Assembly (NCBI RefSeq): GCF_036226465.1
Contig: NZ_CP108476.1
Location: 3,348,001-3,412,000 of the forward strand
Direction of reading: 5' to 3'
Length of the DNA stretch: 64,000 bases
From: Kitasatospora sp. NBC_01250
GTDB taxonomy: Bacteria; Actinomycetota; Actinomycetes; Streptomycetales; Streptomycetaceae
In this document: piece by piece, positions 45,858-57,280 of the stretch
How positions within the stretch are numbered: position 1 is the stretch's first letter
Layout of the letters: each line of letters opens with the position of its first letter
Notes under the pieces: generated by a model
The model's input: the letters and a program-made list of their open reading frames with translations, nothing else
Told to the model about the DNA's origin: nothing
Databases searched by the model: none
Translations under genes and position numbers: made by a program

Positions 45858-47378
45858 TCAGTGCTGGACGGCCACCGCGTAGCGCTCCAGCTCGGCGGCC
45901 AGCTCGGCCGCCACCATGGCGCGCAGCAGCGTGCCCTCACCGGTGTGCTCGGTCTCCAGCAGCTCGCCCTCGGCGTGCACCCGCGAGACCAGGTCGCCCC
46001 GGGTGTACGGGACCAGCGCCTGGACCTCGACCGACGGGCGCGGCAGCTCCTGGTCGATCAGCGCGAGCAGCTCCTCGATCCCCGCGCCGGTACGGGCCGA
46101 CACCACGATGGCGTGCGGCTCGCGGCGCAGCAGGCGCTGCAGCACGTGCGGGTCGGCGGCGTCGGCCTTGTTGATCACCACCAGCTCCGGCACGTTCTGC
46201 GCGTCGACCGAGACGATCACCTCGCGGACCGCCGCCAGCTGGGTCTCCGGCTCGGGGTGCGAACCGTCCACCACGTGCAGGATCAGGTCGGCGTCGGCGA
46301 CCTCCTCCATGGTCGAGCGGAAGGCCTCGACCAGGTGGTGCGGCAGGTGCCGGACGAATCCGACGGTGTCGGCCAGCGTGTAGAGCCGGCCGCTCGGGGT
46401 CTGGGCCCGGCGCACGGTCGGGTCCAGGGTGGCGAACAGCGCGTTCTCCACCAGGACACCGGCGCCGGTGAGCCGGTTGAGCAGCGAGGACTTGCCGGCG
46501 TTGGTGTAGCCCGCGATGGCCACCGACGGTACCTGGTGGCGCTTGCGCTCCTGGCGCTTGGTGTCCCGGCCCTTCTTCATGTCGGCGATCTCCCGGCGGA
46601 GCTTCGCCATCTTCTCGCGGATCCGGCGCCGGTCGGTCTCGATCTTGGTCTCACCGGGACCACGCGTCGCCATGCCGCCGCCGGACGAGCCGGCGCCGCC
46701 ACCACCCATCTGCCGGGACAGCGACTGACCCCAACCGCGCAGGCGCGGCAGCATGTACTGCATCTGCGCGAGCGAGACCTGGGCCTTGCCCTCCCGGGAC
46801 TTGGCGTGCTGGGCGAAGATGTCGAGGATCAGCGCGGTCCGGTCGACCACCTTGACCTTCACCACGTCCTCGAGGTGGATCAGCTGCCCAGGGGTCAGCT
46901 CACCGTCGCAGACCACGGTGTCGGCGCCGGTGGCGGCGACGATGTCGCGCAGCTCCTTGGCCTTGCCGGACCCGATGTAGGTGGCGGCGTCGGGCTTGTC
47001 GCGGCGCTGGATCACCCCGTCGAGCACCTGGGAGCCGGCGGTCTCGGCCAGGGCGGCGAGCTCGGCGAGCGAGTTCTCGGCCTCCTCGGCGGTGCCGTCG
47101 GTCCAGACGCCCACCAGCACCACGCGCTCCAGGCGCAGCTGGCGGTACTCGACCTCGGTGACGTCCTCGAGCTCGGTGGAGAGTCCGGCCACGCGGCGGA
47201 GCGCGGCACGCTCGCTGCGGTCGTACTGGTCGCCGTCGTAGTTGTACTGGCCGAGGTCCTCGTCGATGGCCGCGAGGTCCTCGTCCATCAGGGCTTCGGC
47301 CCGGAGGTCAGCGGGACGCCGGGCACCGCGGCCAGGGGTCGCGCTGGAATTGTCGCGGTCTTCGAACGTGGAGGTCAT
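45858..47378 (-). CDS. hflX: Ribosome-associated GTPase HflX
   Basis: A 506-residue GTPase that splits stalled ribosomes under stress. The HflX N-domain is followed by the Gly-rich linker MGGGGAGSSGGG and GPGETKIETDRRRIR, then the G domain with P-loop GYTNAGKS (290-297), DTVGFVRHLPHHLVEAF and NKAD. I chose the ATG at 47378, with AAGGA upstream, because it gives the normal family length. It lies downstream of rshA on the same strand with a 55-base gap. Confidence 0.95.
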   Translation of the reverse strand: MTSTFEDRDNSSATPGRGARRPADLRAEALMDEDLAAIDEDLGQYNYDGDQYDRSERAALRRVAGLSTELEDVTEVEYRQLRLERVVLVGVWTDGTAEEAENSLAELAALAETAGSQVLDGVIQRRDKPDAATYIGSGKAKELRDIVAATGADTVVCDGELTPGQLIHLEDVVKVKVVDRTALILDIFAQHAKSREGKAQVSLAQMQYMLPRLRGWGQSLSRQMGGGGAGSSGGGMATRGPGETKIETDRRRIREKMAKLRREIADMKKGRDTKRQERKRHQVPSVAIAGYTNAGKSSLLNRLTGAGVLVENALFATLDPTVRRAQTPSGRLYTLADTVGFVRHLPHHLVEAFRSTMEEVADADLILHVVDGSHPEPETQLAAVREVIVSVDAQNVPELVVINKADAADPHVLQRLLRREPHAIVVSARTGAGIEELLALIDQELPRPSVEVQALVPYTRGDLVSRVHAEGELLETEHTGEGTLLRAMVAAELAAELERYAVAVQH

Positions 47379-47433
47379 CGTGTCCTTAATATCTCGACGA
47401 GGCACAGGGGGGCGGGACTGACAGGAGGCGGGA

Positions 47434-49890
<2,457 letters not shown>

Positions 49891-50054
49891 GGCAACCTCC
49901 GGCAGCGAGCACCGGAGCGCTCGCTGCCCCGGTGGTCCATGCTACCGAGCACAACACGTTCCGCGAGGCCCTGCTTCCGCTCTGTTAGCGGGATCACTCG
50001 AACGGGCGGATTCGCGCCCGCGCGGAACGGGGAAAGCGGGCCGCCCCGGCGGCC

Positions 50055-50942
50055 TCAGAGCCAGCCGGGCTCCGTCACACCGGCGGCCACCAGCACGGCG
50101 GGCCCGGTCATCTCGACCCGTCCGTCCGGCCGCTCGGTGATCACCAGCCGACCACCGGGGACGTCCACGGTGTAGCTGACCGCCTCCCCGGTGACCGCCG
50201 GGTCGAGCCCGTCCCGGCGGGCCGTGGCCACCGCCACCGCGCAGGCGCCGGTGCCGCAGGAGCGGGTCTCGCCCGAGCCGCGCTCGTGCACCCGCATCGC
50301 CACGTGGCGCTCGCCCCGGTCGACCACGAACTCGACGTTGACGCCCTGCGGGTAGACCCCCGCGGGGCTGACCTGCGGCGCGTCGTACAGGTTGCCGGCC
50401 TCGGCGAGGTCGGCGACGAAGGCCACCGCGTGCGGGTTGCCCATGTTGACGTTGCGGGCCGGCCAGCGCCGCTCCCCCACCGCCACCTCGATGTCCTGCG
50501 GACCGGGCAGCAGCGCCCGGCCCATCTCCACGGTGACCTCGCCGGGCGTGCCGTCCGGGCCGTCCTCGGCGACCACCACCTGCCGCACCCCGGCCCGGGT
50601 GGCCACCGCGAGCGGTCCGGGTGCGGCCAGCCCGGCGTGCACCAGGTACCGGGCGAAGACCCGCACGCCGTTGCCGCACATCTCGGCGATGCTGCCGTCG
50701 GAGTTGCGGTAGTCCATGAACCACTCGGCCTGGTCGGCCAGCGCCGCCGCGGCCTCGTCCCTGGCCGAGCGGACCACGCGCAGCAGGCCGTCGCCGCCGA
50801 TGCCCGCGCGGCGGTCGCAGAGCCGGGCCACCTCGGCCGGGCCCAGCCGCAGCCGGCCGTCGGGGTCGGGGACGATCACGAAGTCGTTCTCGGTGCCGTG
50901 GCCCTTGAGGTAGGGCAGGCCCTGCGGGGTGGATGCGCTCAC
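50055..50942 (-). CDS. dapF: Diaminopimelate epimerase
   Basis: This cytoplasmic enzyme converts LL- to meso-diaminopimelate for lysine. Streptomycete walls contain LL-DAP, so here it mainly serves lysine synthesis. The 295-residue protein has the two catalytic cysteines, C89 (MCGNGVRVF) and C229 (SCGTGACAV), and GHGTENDFVI at the N-terminus. The start is the GTG at 50942. It lies between rshA and the membrane protein gene, all on the minus strand. Confidence 0.96.
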   Translation of the reverse strand: MSASTPQGLPYLKGHGTENDFVIVPDPDGRLRLGPAEVARLCDRRAGIGGDGLLRVVRSARDEAAAALADQAEWFMDYRNSDGSIAEMCGNGVRVFARYLVHAGLAAPGPLAVATRAGVRQVVVAEDGPDGTPGEVTVEMGRALLPGPQDIEVAVGERRWPARNVNMGNPHAVAFVADLAEAGNLYDAPQVSPAGVYPQGVNVEFVVDRGERHVAMRVHERGSGETRSCGTGACAVAVATARRDGLDPAVTGEAVSYTVDVPGGRLVITERPDGRVEMTGPAVLVAAGVTEPGWL

Positions 50943-51028
50943 CCCGCGATGGTACTCACCAGGGGCGTTGCCGGGTCGGCCCGGTCGGCCGGTCCCGGAG
51001 AGCGGCGGTCTCCCGGGGGGAGGCGGTC

Positions 51029-51655
51029 TCAGGACCGCAGCTGGACGACCCGCCAGACGGCGAGCCCGAAGGCGGTGCACGCGATCAGCGTGTAGACGGC
51101 GATGGCCTGCCAGGCCGCGCGCCGCCCGGAGCCGCGCCGGGGCAGCCCCGGCCAGGCGTAGCCCGCCCGGCGGGCCGCCATGCCGCCCCAGCCGACCGAC
51201 GCGGAGGTGAGCAGCAGACCGAGCATGCCGACCATCGCGCCGCCGTCACCCGAGCCGAAGGCCAGCGGGAAGGCGAACATCAGCGAGCCGGCGACACCGA
51301 TCAGCACGATCGGCAGCAGCTGCCACCAGCGCAGCCGACGGCGCGGTCTGATCTCACGCTCCAGCACCACCGGGTCGCCCAGCGGGCCGAGCGGGGCGTC
51401 CGGGTCCGCGTCGATCGACGCGTCGCCGAGCAGTGCGTCGCCGCCCAGCAGACCGGTGGGCGGCAGCAGCTCGGTCGGCGGCAGCAGCTCGGCGGGGGGC
51501 AACAGGTCGGTGGGCGGCAGGGCGAATGCCTCCTCGGCCAGATCAGTGGTCGTGCCGCGGCCGGCCTCCGGTGCATCGAGGCCGTGCGCCGCCCCGGGCA
51601 TGCCCAGGGCATGGTGCGGGAACTGTTCGGTTTCGGGGCCGGGACCCGTGGACAC
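51029..51655 (-). CDS. Membrane protein with (LPPxxL)4 repeat, unknown function
   Basis: A 208-residue protein. The N-terminal half is soluble and includes four tandem hexapeptides LPPTDL, LPPAEL, LPPTEL and LPPTGL. The C-terminal half has three hydrophobic segments (WQLLPIVLIGVAGSLMFAFP, MVGMLGLLLTSASVGWGG, AIAVYTLIACTAFGLAVW). I chose the GTG at 51655 with GGGGAGG four bases upstream. It lies between dapF and miaA, possibly co-transcribed with them. I do not recognise a named family. Confidence 0.75.
   Translation of the reverse strand: MSTGPGPETEQFPHHALGMPGAAHGLDAPEAGRGTTTDLAEEAFALPPTDLLPPAELLPPTELLPPTGLLGGDALLGDASIDADPDAPLGPLGDPVVLEREIRPRRRLRWWQLLPIVLIGVAGSLMFAFPLAFGSGDGGAMVGMLGLLLTSASVGWGGMAARRAGYAWPGLPRRGSGRRAAWQAIAVYTLIACTAFGLAVWRVVQLRS
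51449..51520. repeat. Four tandem 18-bp coding repeats
   Basis: The repeats encode LPPTDL-LPPAEL-LPPTEL-LPPTGL in the membrane protein gene. Copy number could vary between strains by slippage. Confidence 0.85.
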
Positions 51656-51906
51656 GCGGCCTCCCCTGACAGTTCGACACGAGCCGGAACTCGCGAACGG
51701 ATGGGACCGGCCCGCGCGACCGGCCCCTCTTGTCTCGATAATGGCATGTCCCAACGCGCTCACAGCGCGTAACGCGGGTCACCGGGTGATCCGTGGCCAT
51801 GACGTGATCCGGCCGTGATCCCGGCTTCCTCCTGCACCTGCACGTGCGAGCGCAGCTGCACCGGCGGATGGCCGAATCCGGTGCCCCGCCCGGCCTGAAC
51901 CCGTCG

Positions 51907-52842
51907 TCAGAACGACTCTTCGACCAGCTTCAGCGAGCGTTCCAGCAGGTCGGCCGGGTCCGCCCCGGCGGGCCTGGAGAGCCAGTGGATCCGCTCGTCC
52001 CGGCGGAACCAGGACTCCTGACGGCGTGCGAACCGCTTGGTGGCGCGCACCGTCTCGGCCCGCGCTTCCTCTTCCGTGCACTCACCGGAGAAGTGCGCCA
52101 GCACCTGTTGGTAACCGAGGGCCCGACCCGCCGTCAGCCCCTCGCGCAACCCGCGCTCCTCCAGCGTCCGCACCTCGTCCAGCAGACCGGCCTGCCACAT
52201 CCGGTCCACCCGCAGGGTGATCCGCTCGTCCAGCTCCGGACGCGGGACGGCCACGCCGATCTGGACCGCCGGGTAGACCGCCCGGTTGCTCGGCAGGTTC
52301 GCGGTGAACGGACGCCCGGTCAGCTCGATGACCTCCAGCGCCCGCACGATCCGCCGCCCGTTGCTGGCCAGGATCGCGGCTGCGGCGGCCGGGTCGAGCA
52401 CGGCCAGCCGGGCGTGCAGCACGGCCGGCCCGTGCTCCTCCAGCTCGGCCTCCAGCCGGGCCCGCACCACCGGCTCGGTCCCCGGGAACTCCATCTCGTC
52501 GATCGCCGCCCGCACGTACAGGCCCGAGCCGCCGACCAGCACCGCCGGGCGCCCCGCGGCCAGCAGGCGGTCGATCTCGGCCCTGGCCAGCCGCTGGTAC
52601 TCGGCCACGCTGGCGGTCTCGGTGACCTCCCAGATGTCCAGCAGGTGGTGCGGGATCCCCTCGCGCTCGGCGTGGGTGAGCTTGGCGGTGCCGATGTCCA
52701 TGCCCCGGTACAGCTGCATCGAGTCGGTGTTGATCACCTCGCCGCCCAGCGCGCGGGCCAGCGCGACGGCCAGATCGGACTTGCCGGCCGCGGTGGCGCC
52801 GACCACGGAGACCACCGGGATGCGGGGAAGAGAGCTGCTCAC
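51907..52842 (-). CDS. miaA: tRNA dimethylallyltransferase
   Basis: MiaA adds a dimethylallyl group to A37 of tRNAs that read UNN codons, and MiaB, encoded 1.8 kb away, methylthiolates the product. Of 311 residues, the P-loop is GATAAGKS (15-22), followed by NTDSMQLYRGMDIGTAK and the ATNRR-type region WFRRDERIHW near the C-terminus. The GTG at 52842 is the start, with a weak ribosome binding site. Confidence 0.96.
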   Translation of the reverse strand: MSSSLPRIPVVSVVGATAAGKSDLAVALARALGGEVINTDSMQLYRGMDIGTAKLTHAEREGIPHHLLDIWEVTETASVAEYQRLARAEIDRLLAAGRPAVLVGGSGLYVRAAIDEMEFPGTEPVVRARLEAELEEHGPAVLHARLAVLDPAAAAAILASNGRRIVRALEVIELTGRPFTANLPSNRAVYPAVQIGVAVPRPELDERITLRVDRMWQAGLLDEVRTLEERGLREGLTAGRALGYQQVLAHFSGECTEEEARAETVRATKRFARRQESWFRRDERIHWLSRPAGADPADLLERSLKLVEESF

Positions 52843-53012
52843 ACGGTCAAGTCTCGCAAACCGTCAAGTCCCACCCGGGGCGACCCCTCATCCGAACGGG
52901 GGACGTGACCGGCCACCGGCCCGCTCGTTCCCCGGATGGGCGGCACCCTGCACCGGCTCGCCGCAGAACCGGCCCCCGGGTCCGCCGCAGACCGCGTAGG
53001 TTGGGAGAAGAT

Positions 53013-53753
53013 ATGGGTGTTTTCAGCTGGTTCCGTCGTCGTGCCGCCGAGGCGCCGCCGAGCGGGGCGGCGGACGGCGGTTCGGTCGCGGTGCTCACCG
53101 CGCCGCAGCGGTCGGCGCCGGAGCCGACCGAGGGTGCGGAGCAGGAGTCGCCGCCCGGGGTGCCGGCCGCTCGCAGCGCTCCGGAGGCCGAGTCCGACCC
53201 GGTCGAGTCCGTGGTGGCCTCGGCCCTGGCCGTGGTCAACGCAGGCTCGGCCGAGGTGGGTACGGCCGAGTCCGACGAGACCGGGACGGCGGGGGTGCCG
53301 GCTCCTCCGGTGCTCGCGCCGGACGTGGCCGAGCTGCTCGCGGCAGCGCTCGCGGCGGCCTCGCAGGGCGTGGAGCCGGCCGGGGACGCCCAACCGCAGA
53401 GCCGACCCGAGCGGCCTGACACAGGAGACGAAGCCATGGGCCTGATGGACAACCTCAAGGGCAAGGCCGAGGAGCTGGCGGGGGAGCTCAAGGAGAAGGC
53501 GAGCCACCTGGCGGGCCAGCACAACGAGAAGATCGACGAGTTCGTCGACAAGGCGGGCGACGCGCTCGACAAGGCCACCAAGGGCAAGTACAGCGACAAG
53601 ATCGCCACCGGCACCGAGAAGACCAAGGACGCGGTGGACGGCTTCGCCGAGAAGCCGGGCTCCCCGCAGCCGGCCGACCCCGCCGGCCCCGCCGACGGCT
53701 CCGGCGGCACCGCGGCCCCCAGCCCCGAGGGCAACGGCGGCCCGCAGGCCTGA
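53013..53753 (+). CDS. Fusion of a small FSWFRR protein with an MT0933-type antitoxin-like domain
   Basis: A 246-residue product. The N-terminus GVFSWFRRRAAEAPP and its acidic Ala-rich tail resemble a separate small streptomycete protein. From about 142 the sequence MGLMDNLKGKAEELAGELKE begins a domain like the MT0933 antitoxin family, with GKYSDKIATGTEKTKDAV. An internal ATG at 53436, preceded by AGGAG at 53423-53427, is in frame and could yield the 105-residue C-terminal protein alone. ATG 53013 has GGGAGA upstream. No toxin-like partner gene is adjacent, so 'antitoxin' is only a family label. Confidence 0.75.
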   Translation: MGVFSWFRRRAAEAPPSGAADGGSVAVLTAPQRSAPEPTEGAEQESPPGVPAARSAPEAESDPVESVVASALAVVNAGSAEVGTAESDETGTAGVPAPPVLAPDVAELLAAALAAASQGVEPAGDAQPQSRPERPDTGDEAMGLMDNLKGKAEELAGELKEKASHLAGQHNEKIDEFVDKAGDALDKATKGKYSDKIATGTEKTKDAVDGFAEKPGSPQPADPAGPADGSGGTAAPSPEGNGGPQA

Positions 53754-53787
53754 GCGGGCGGCCCCGGGCGGAACACGCCCTGGCCAC

Positions 53788-53829
53788 CGGAGCGGGGTCG
53801 GACGGATTCCTCCGTCCGACCCCGCTCCG
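53788..53829. terminator. Bidirectional terminator after the fused antitoxin-like gene
   Basis: A perfect 19-bp stem (53788-53806 with 53811-53829) with a 4-base loop TTCC, between convergent genes. Confidence 0.93.
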
Positions 53830-53873
53830 CATTGTCCGCGGTCAGCTACGACCGCCGTCAGCTCCGACCGGCA

Positions 53874-54572
53874 TCAGCTCCAGGACGCCACGAAGTACCC
53901 GACCCCGTACGGCGCCTCGTCGTAGCGCAGCCGGCCGCCGAGTCCGGCCTGCTGGCCGGCGCCGGCCAGCACCTGCCACGGCGCCCGGCCGGCCGCGAGC
54001 AGCTCGGCGCTCAGCCGCGGATCGAGCCCGGCCAGCGCCGCGGTGTCCGCCGCGCCCAGTGCCCGTGCGACCTGCGCGTCGTAGGCCTCGGCCCGGTCGT
54101 CCAGGTAGCCGGGCGCCTTCAGCGAGCGGCAGGCGCTGCCGTCGCCGAGGACCAGCAGCCCGACCCGGTCGGCGAGGCCGGCCAGCCCCTCGCCCAGCCC
54201 GAGCATCCGCTCCACCGGCGCGTCGGCCGGCACGGCACAGGCGTGCGTGGGCAGCTGTGCGCCGGCCTGCGTCAGCAGCCAGGCGCCGATGGTGAGCGCC
54301 GGGCTCAGCTCCGGACCGCTCACGCCGCCGGTGGGCAGCCGCGCACCGATCGGCACGCCGTACTGCTGGAAGCTCCCGGCGCCGCCCTCGGTCCACACCT
54401 CGGCCTGCGGCCCCTCGCCGACCAGCACCAGCAGCTCGGGCCCGGCGGCCAGCAGCTCCTCGACGGCCTCGGCGCAGGCCGCGCGCAGGCTGTCGAGTTC
54501 GGCGGCGGCGCCGGCGGCGACCTCGGGCACCAGCAGGGGCGGGCAGGGGCAGACGGCGGCGGCAACCAGCAT
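53874..54572 (-). CDS. Class III extradiol dioxygenase-like (LigB superfamily) protein
   Basis: A 232-residue protein of the LigB fold often found next to miaB in streptomycetes. The start MLVAAAVCPCPPLLVPEVA is typical; a GTG at 54581 would add three residues. The usual HPPLLIP metal-binding His is replaced here by CPCPPLLVP, so the iron site of true dioxygenases appears incomplete and catalysis is uncertain. It lies downstream of miaB with a 48-base gap. Confidence 0.75.
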   Translation of the reverse strand: MLVAAAVCPCPPLLVPEVAAGAAAELDSLRAACAEAVEELLAAGPELLVLVGEGPQAEVWTEGGAGSFQQYGVPIGARLPTGGVSGPELSPALTIGAWLLTQAGAQLPTHACAVPADAPVERMLGLGEGLAGLADRVGLLVLGDGSACRSLKAPGYLDDRAEAYDAQVARALGAADTAALAGLDPRLSAELLAAGRAPWQVLAGAGQQAGLGGRLRYDEAPYGVGYFVASWS

Positions 54573-54620
54573 GGCGATCACCCTACCCGGGCCGGATGCC
54601 CGGGCAGGGCCGAGCGGACG

Positions 54621-56150
54621 TCAGTCGGTGGGGCAGCAGCCACCGGTCGGTGCGGCGGCCGGCAGGGCCGGGGCACCGATGGTCGGCAGCCCGAGCATCA
54701 CCCCGGCCGGCTTGGCCACGGGCGCGGCGGTGCGCTTCTCCCAGGCGTCGCCCGCACGGGTGCGCCGCACACCGAGCGCCGGGCCCTCGGCCAGCAGGTG
54801 GTGCGGGGCGGCGTAGGTGATCTCGACGGTCACCACGTCGCCCGGGCGCACCGGCTCGGCGGGCCGGGTGCTGTGCTCGTCGTTCACCCCTCGCAAGCTC
54901 GGGTTGAAGTGCACCAGGCGGTTGTCCGGCGCGCGGCCGGAGAGCCGGTCGGTCCGGTCGTCCTTCTTGCCCTCGCCCTCGGCGACCAGGACCTCCAGGG
55001 TGCGGCCGACCTGCTTCTTGTTCTCCTCCCAGGAGATCTCCTCCTGGAGGGCGACCAAGCGCTCGTAGCGCGCCTGCACCACGGCCTTCGGCACCTGGTC
55101 CGCCATCTCGGCGGCCGGGGTGCCGGGCCGCTTGGAGTACTGGAAGGTGAAGGCGTTGGTGAACCGGGCCTCGCGGACCACGTGCATGGTCTGCTCGAAG
55201 TCCTCCTCGGTCTCCCCGGGGAAGCCCACGATGATGTCGGTGGAGATGGCGGCGTCCGGCATCGCCGCGCGCACCTTCTCGATGATCCCGAGGAACCGCT
55301 CCTGGCGGTAGGAGCGCTTCATCGCCCGCAGCACGGTGTCCGAACCGGACTGCAGCGGCATGTGCAGCTGGTGCATCACGTTGGGGGTCTCGGCCATCGC
55401 GGCGATCACGTCGTCGGTGAAGTCGCGCGGGTGCGGGGAGGTGAAGCGCACCCGCTCCAGGCCCTCGATCTGGCCGCAGGCGCGCAGCAGCTTGGAGAAG
55501 GCCTCGCGGTCGCCCAGGTCGGACCCGTAGGCGTTGACGTTCTGGCCGAGCAGGGTCACCTCGATGACGCCCTCGCCGACCAGCGCCTCGACCTCGGCGA
55601 GCACGTCGCCGGGGCGGCGGTCCTCCTCCTTGCCGCGCAGCGCCGGGACGATGCAGAAGGTGCAGGTGTTGTTGCAGCCGACCGAGATCGCCACCCAGGC
55701 CGCGTAGGCCGACTCGCGCCGGGTGGGCAGCGTGGAGGGGAAGGTCTCCAGCGACTCCAGGATCTCCACCTGGGCCTTGCGCTCGACCCGGGCCCGCTCC
55801 AGCAGCGCGGGCAGGTGCCCGATGTTGTGGGTGCCGAAGACCACGTCGACCCACGGCGCCTTGCGCACGATGGTCTCGCGGTCCTTCTGCGCCAGGCAGC
55901 CGCCGACGGCGATCTGCATGTCCTTCCGGGCCGACTTGGCCGGCGCGAGCTGGCCGAGGTTGCCGTACAGCTTGTTGTCGGCGTTCTCGCGCACCGCGCA
56001 GGTGTTGAAGACCACCAGGTCGGGGTCCCCGCCCTGGTCGGCCTTCACGTATCCGGCGTCCTCCAGCAGCCCGGCCAGCCGCTCGGAGTCGTGGACGTTC
56101 ATCTGACAGCCGTGCGTGACGACCTTGTAAGTTCGCAAGCTCTCTCCCAT
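54621..56150 (-). CDS. miaB: tRNA-2-methylthio-N6-dimethylallyladenosine synthase
   Basis: MiaB adds a methylthio group to i6A37 of tRNA using two iron-sulfur clusters. In 509 residues, the auxiliary cluster is bound by C15 (THGCQMN), C51 (FNTCAVREN) and C85 (VGGCLAQ), and the radical-SAM cluster by C159, C163 and C166 (CNNTCTFC). A TRAM-type domain follows, and the tail ends with GGCCPTD. I chose the ATG at 56150, which gives the family N-terminus. It completes the modification begun by MiaA. Confidence 0.97.
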   Translation of the reverse strand: MGESLRTYKVVTHGCQMNVHDSERLAGLLEDAGYVKADQGGDPDLVVFNTCAVRENADNKLYGNLGQLAPAKSARKDMQIAVGGCLAQKDRETIVRKAPWVDVVFGTHNIGHLPALLERARVERKAQVEILESLETFPSTLPTRRESAYAAWVAISVGCNNTCTFCIVPALRGKEEDRRPGDVLAEVEALVGEGVIEVTLLGQNVNAYGSDLGDREAFSKLLRACGQIEGLERVRFTSPHPRDFTDDVIAAMAETPNVMHQLHMPLQSGSDTVLRAMKRSYRQERFLGIIEKVRAAMPDAAISTDIIVGFPGETEEDFEQTMHVVREARFTNAFTFQYSKRPGTPAAEMADQVPKAVVQARYERLVALQEEISWEENKKQVGRTLEVLVAEGEGKKDDRTDRLSGRAPDNRLVHFNPSLRGVNDEHSTRPAEPVRPGDVVTVEITYAAPHHLLAEGPALGVRRTRAGDAWEKRTAAPVAKPAGVMLGLPTIGAPALPAAAPTGGCCPTD

Positions 56151-56251
56151 ACCCACAGCAGCAAGGGTAAGGGCAGCCGGGCGACCGCCGGGCGGAGCCG
56201 TCCTGACCGCCCCCCTCCCGATCATCAGCATCACCTGGCAGGATCCCCCGC

Positions 56252-57244
56252 ATGACGTCGACCACCGATCGCCTGCGTGCGGCCCTGCGGCCCCGGCTGT
56301 GGCCGGTGCTGGCCGCGCTGCTGCTCGTGGTGGGCTCGGTCGGCGGCTGGTGGGTGAGCAGCCGCGGCCCGTCCGGCTACCCCAGGGGCGTCAGCGGCTT
56401 CGCCACCGGTGTCCAGGAGGGCGTCTACGACCGGTACGGACAGCTGCTGCAGTCCTACCTGCACACCGCGATGCCCGGCGTCGAGCTGCGCCTGGACAGC
56501 AGCGAGGGGTCGGTGGACAACCTGGAACGGGTCGCCTCCGGCCAGGACTCCTTCGCGATCGCCACCGCCGACGCGGTGGCCGACTACACCGGCCCCGGCA
56601 AGACCGGGCTGCGGGCCATCGCCCGGCTCTACGACGACTACATGCAGCTGGTGGTGCCCGCCGGCTCCCCGATCCAGCAGGTCGGCGACCTCAAGGGCAA
56701 GCGGGTCGGGATCGGCGAGCCCAAGTCCGGGGTGACCCTGGTGACCCGCCAACTGCTCGACGTGGCCGGGATCGACCCGGACACCGGCATCACGCCCTAC
56801 ACGCTCGGGGTCAGCGACGCGGCCGCGCAACTGGCCGACGGGCGGCTGGACGCCTTCTTCTGGTCCGGCGGCCTGCCCACCGCCGCGCTGACCGACCTGG
56901 CCACCAAGTTCCCGATCCGGATCGTGCCGCTGGGCAGCCTGACCGACAAGCTGCACCAGGAGAACGGCGACACCGACGCCTACCGGACCGCCGTGCTGCC
57001 GGCCGGGGTCTACCCGAACAGCCAGGCGGTGCTCACCATGGCGGTGCCGAACCTGCTGATCACCCGGGCCGACGTGAACTCGAGCCTGGTCGAGGGCCTC
57101 ACCCGGGCCGTGATCGACAGCCGCGACTGGATCGGCATCCAGGTCCACTCGGCGCAGCTGGTGGACCTGCGCACCGCCGTCTACACCGACCCGCTGCCGC
57201 TCTCCGAGGGCGCCGAGCGCTACTACCGCTCCGCCAAGCCGTAG
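56252..57244 (+). CDS. TAXI family solute-binding protein, membrane-anchored
   Basis: A 330-residue extracytoplasmic binding protein. A single N-terminal helix ([20 protein letters not shown]) anchors or exports it. Family motifs are [60 protein letters not shown], and [14 protein letters not shown] proteins normally feed TRAP transporters, but no DctM/DctQ-like gene is in the window. The gene converges with a two-component system, so it may be a ligand sensor for that kinase. Confidence 0.88.
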   Translation: MTSTTDRLRAALRPRLWPVLAALLLVVGSVGGWWVSSRGPSGYPRGVSGFATGVQEGVYDRYGQLLQSYLHTAMPGVELRLDSSEGSVDNLERVASGQDSFAIATADAVADYTGPGKTGLRAIARLYDDYMQLVVPAGSPIQQVGDLKGKRVGIGEPKSGVTLVTRQLLDVAGIDPDTGITPYTLGVSDAAAQLADGRLDAFFWSGGLPTAALTDLATKFPIRIVPLGSLTDKLHQENGDTDAYRTAVLPAGVYPNSQAVLTMAVPNLLITRADVNSSLVEGLTRAVIDSRDWIGIQVHSAQLVDLRTAVYTDPLPLSEGAERYYRSAKP

Positions 57245-57280
57245 GGCGGGCCCCGGCCGGGCCGCCGCGCCACCGCGCGG

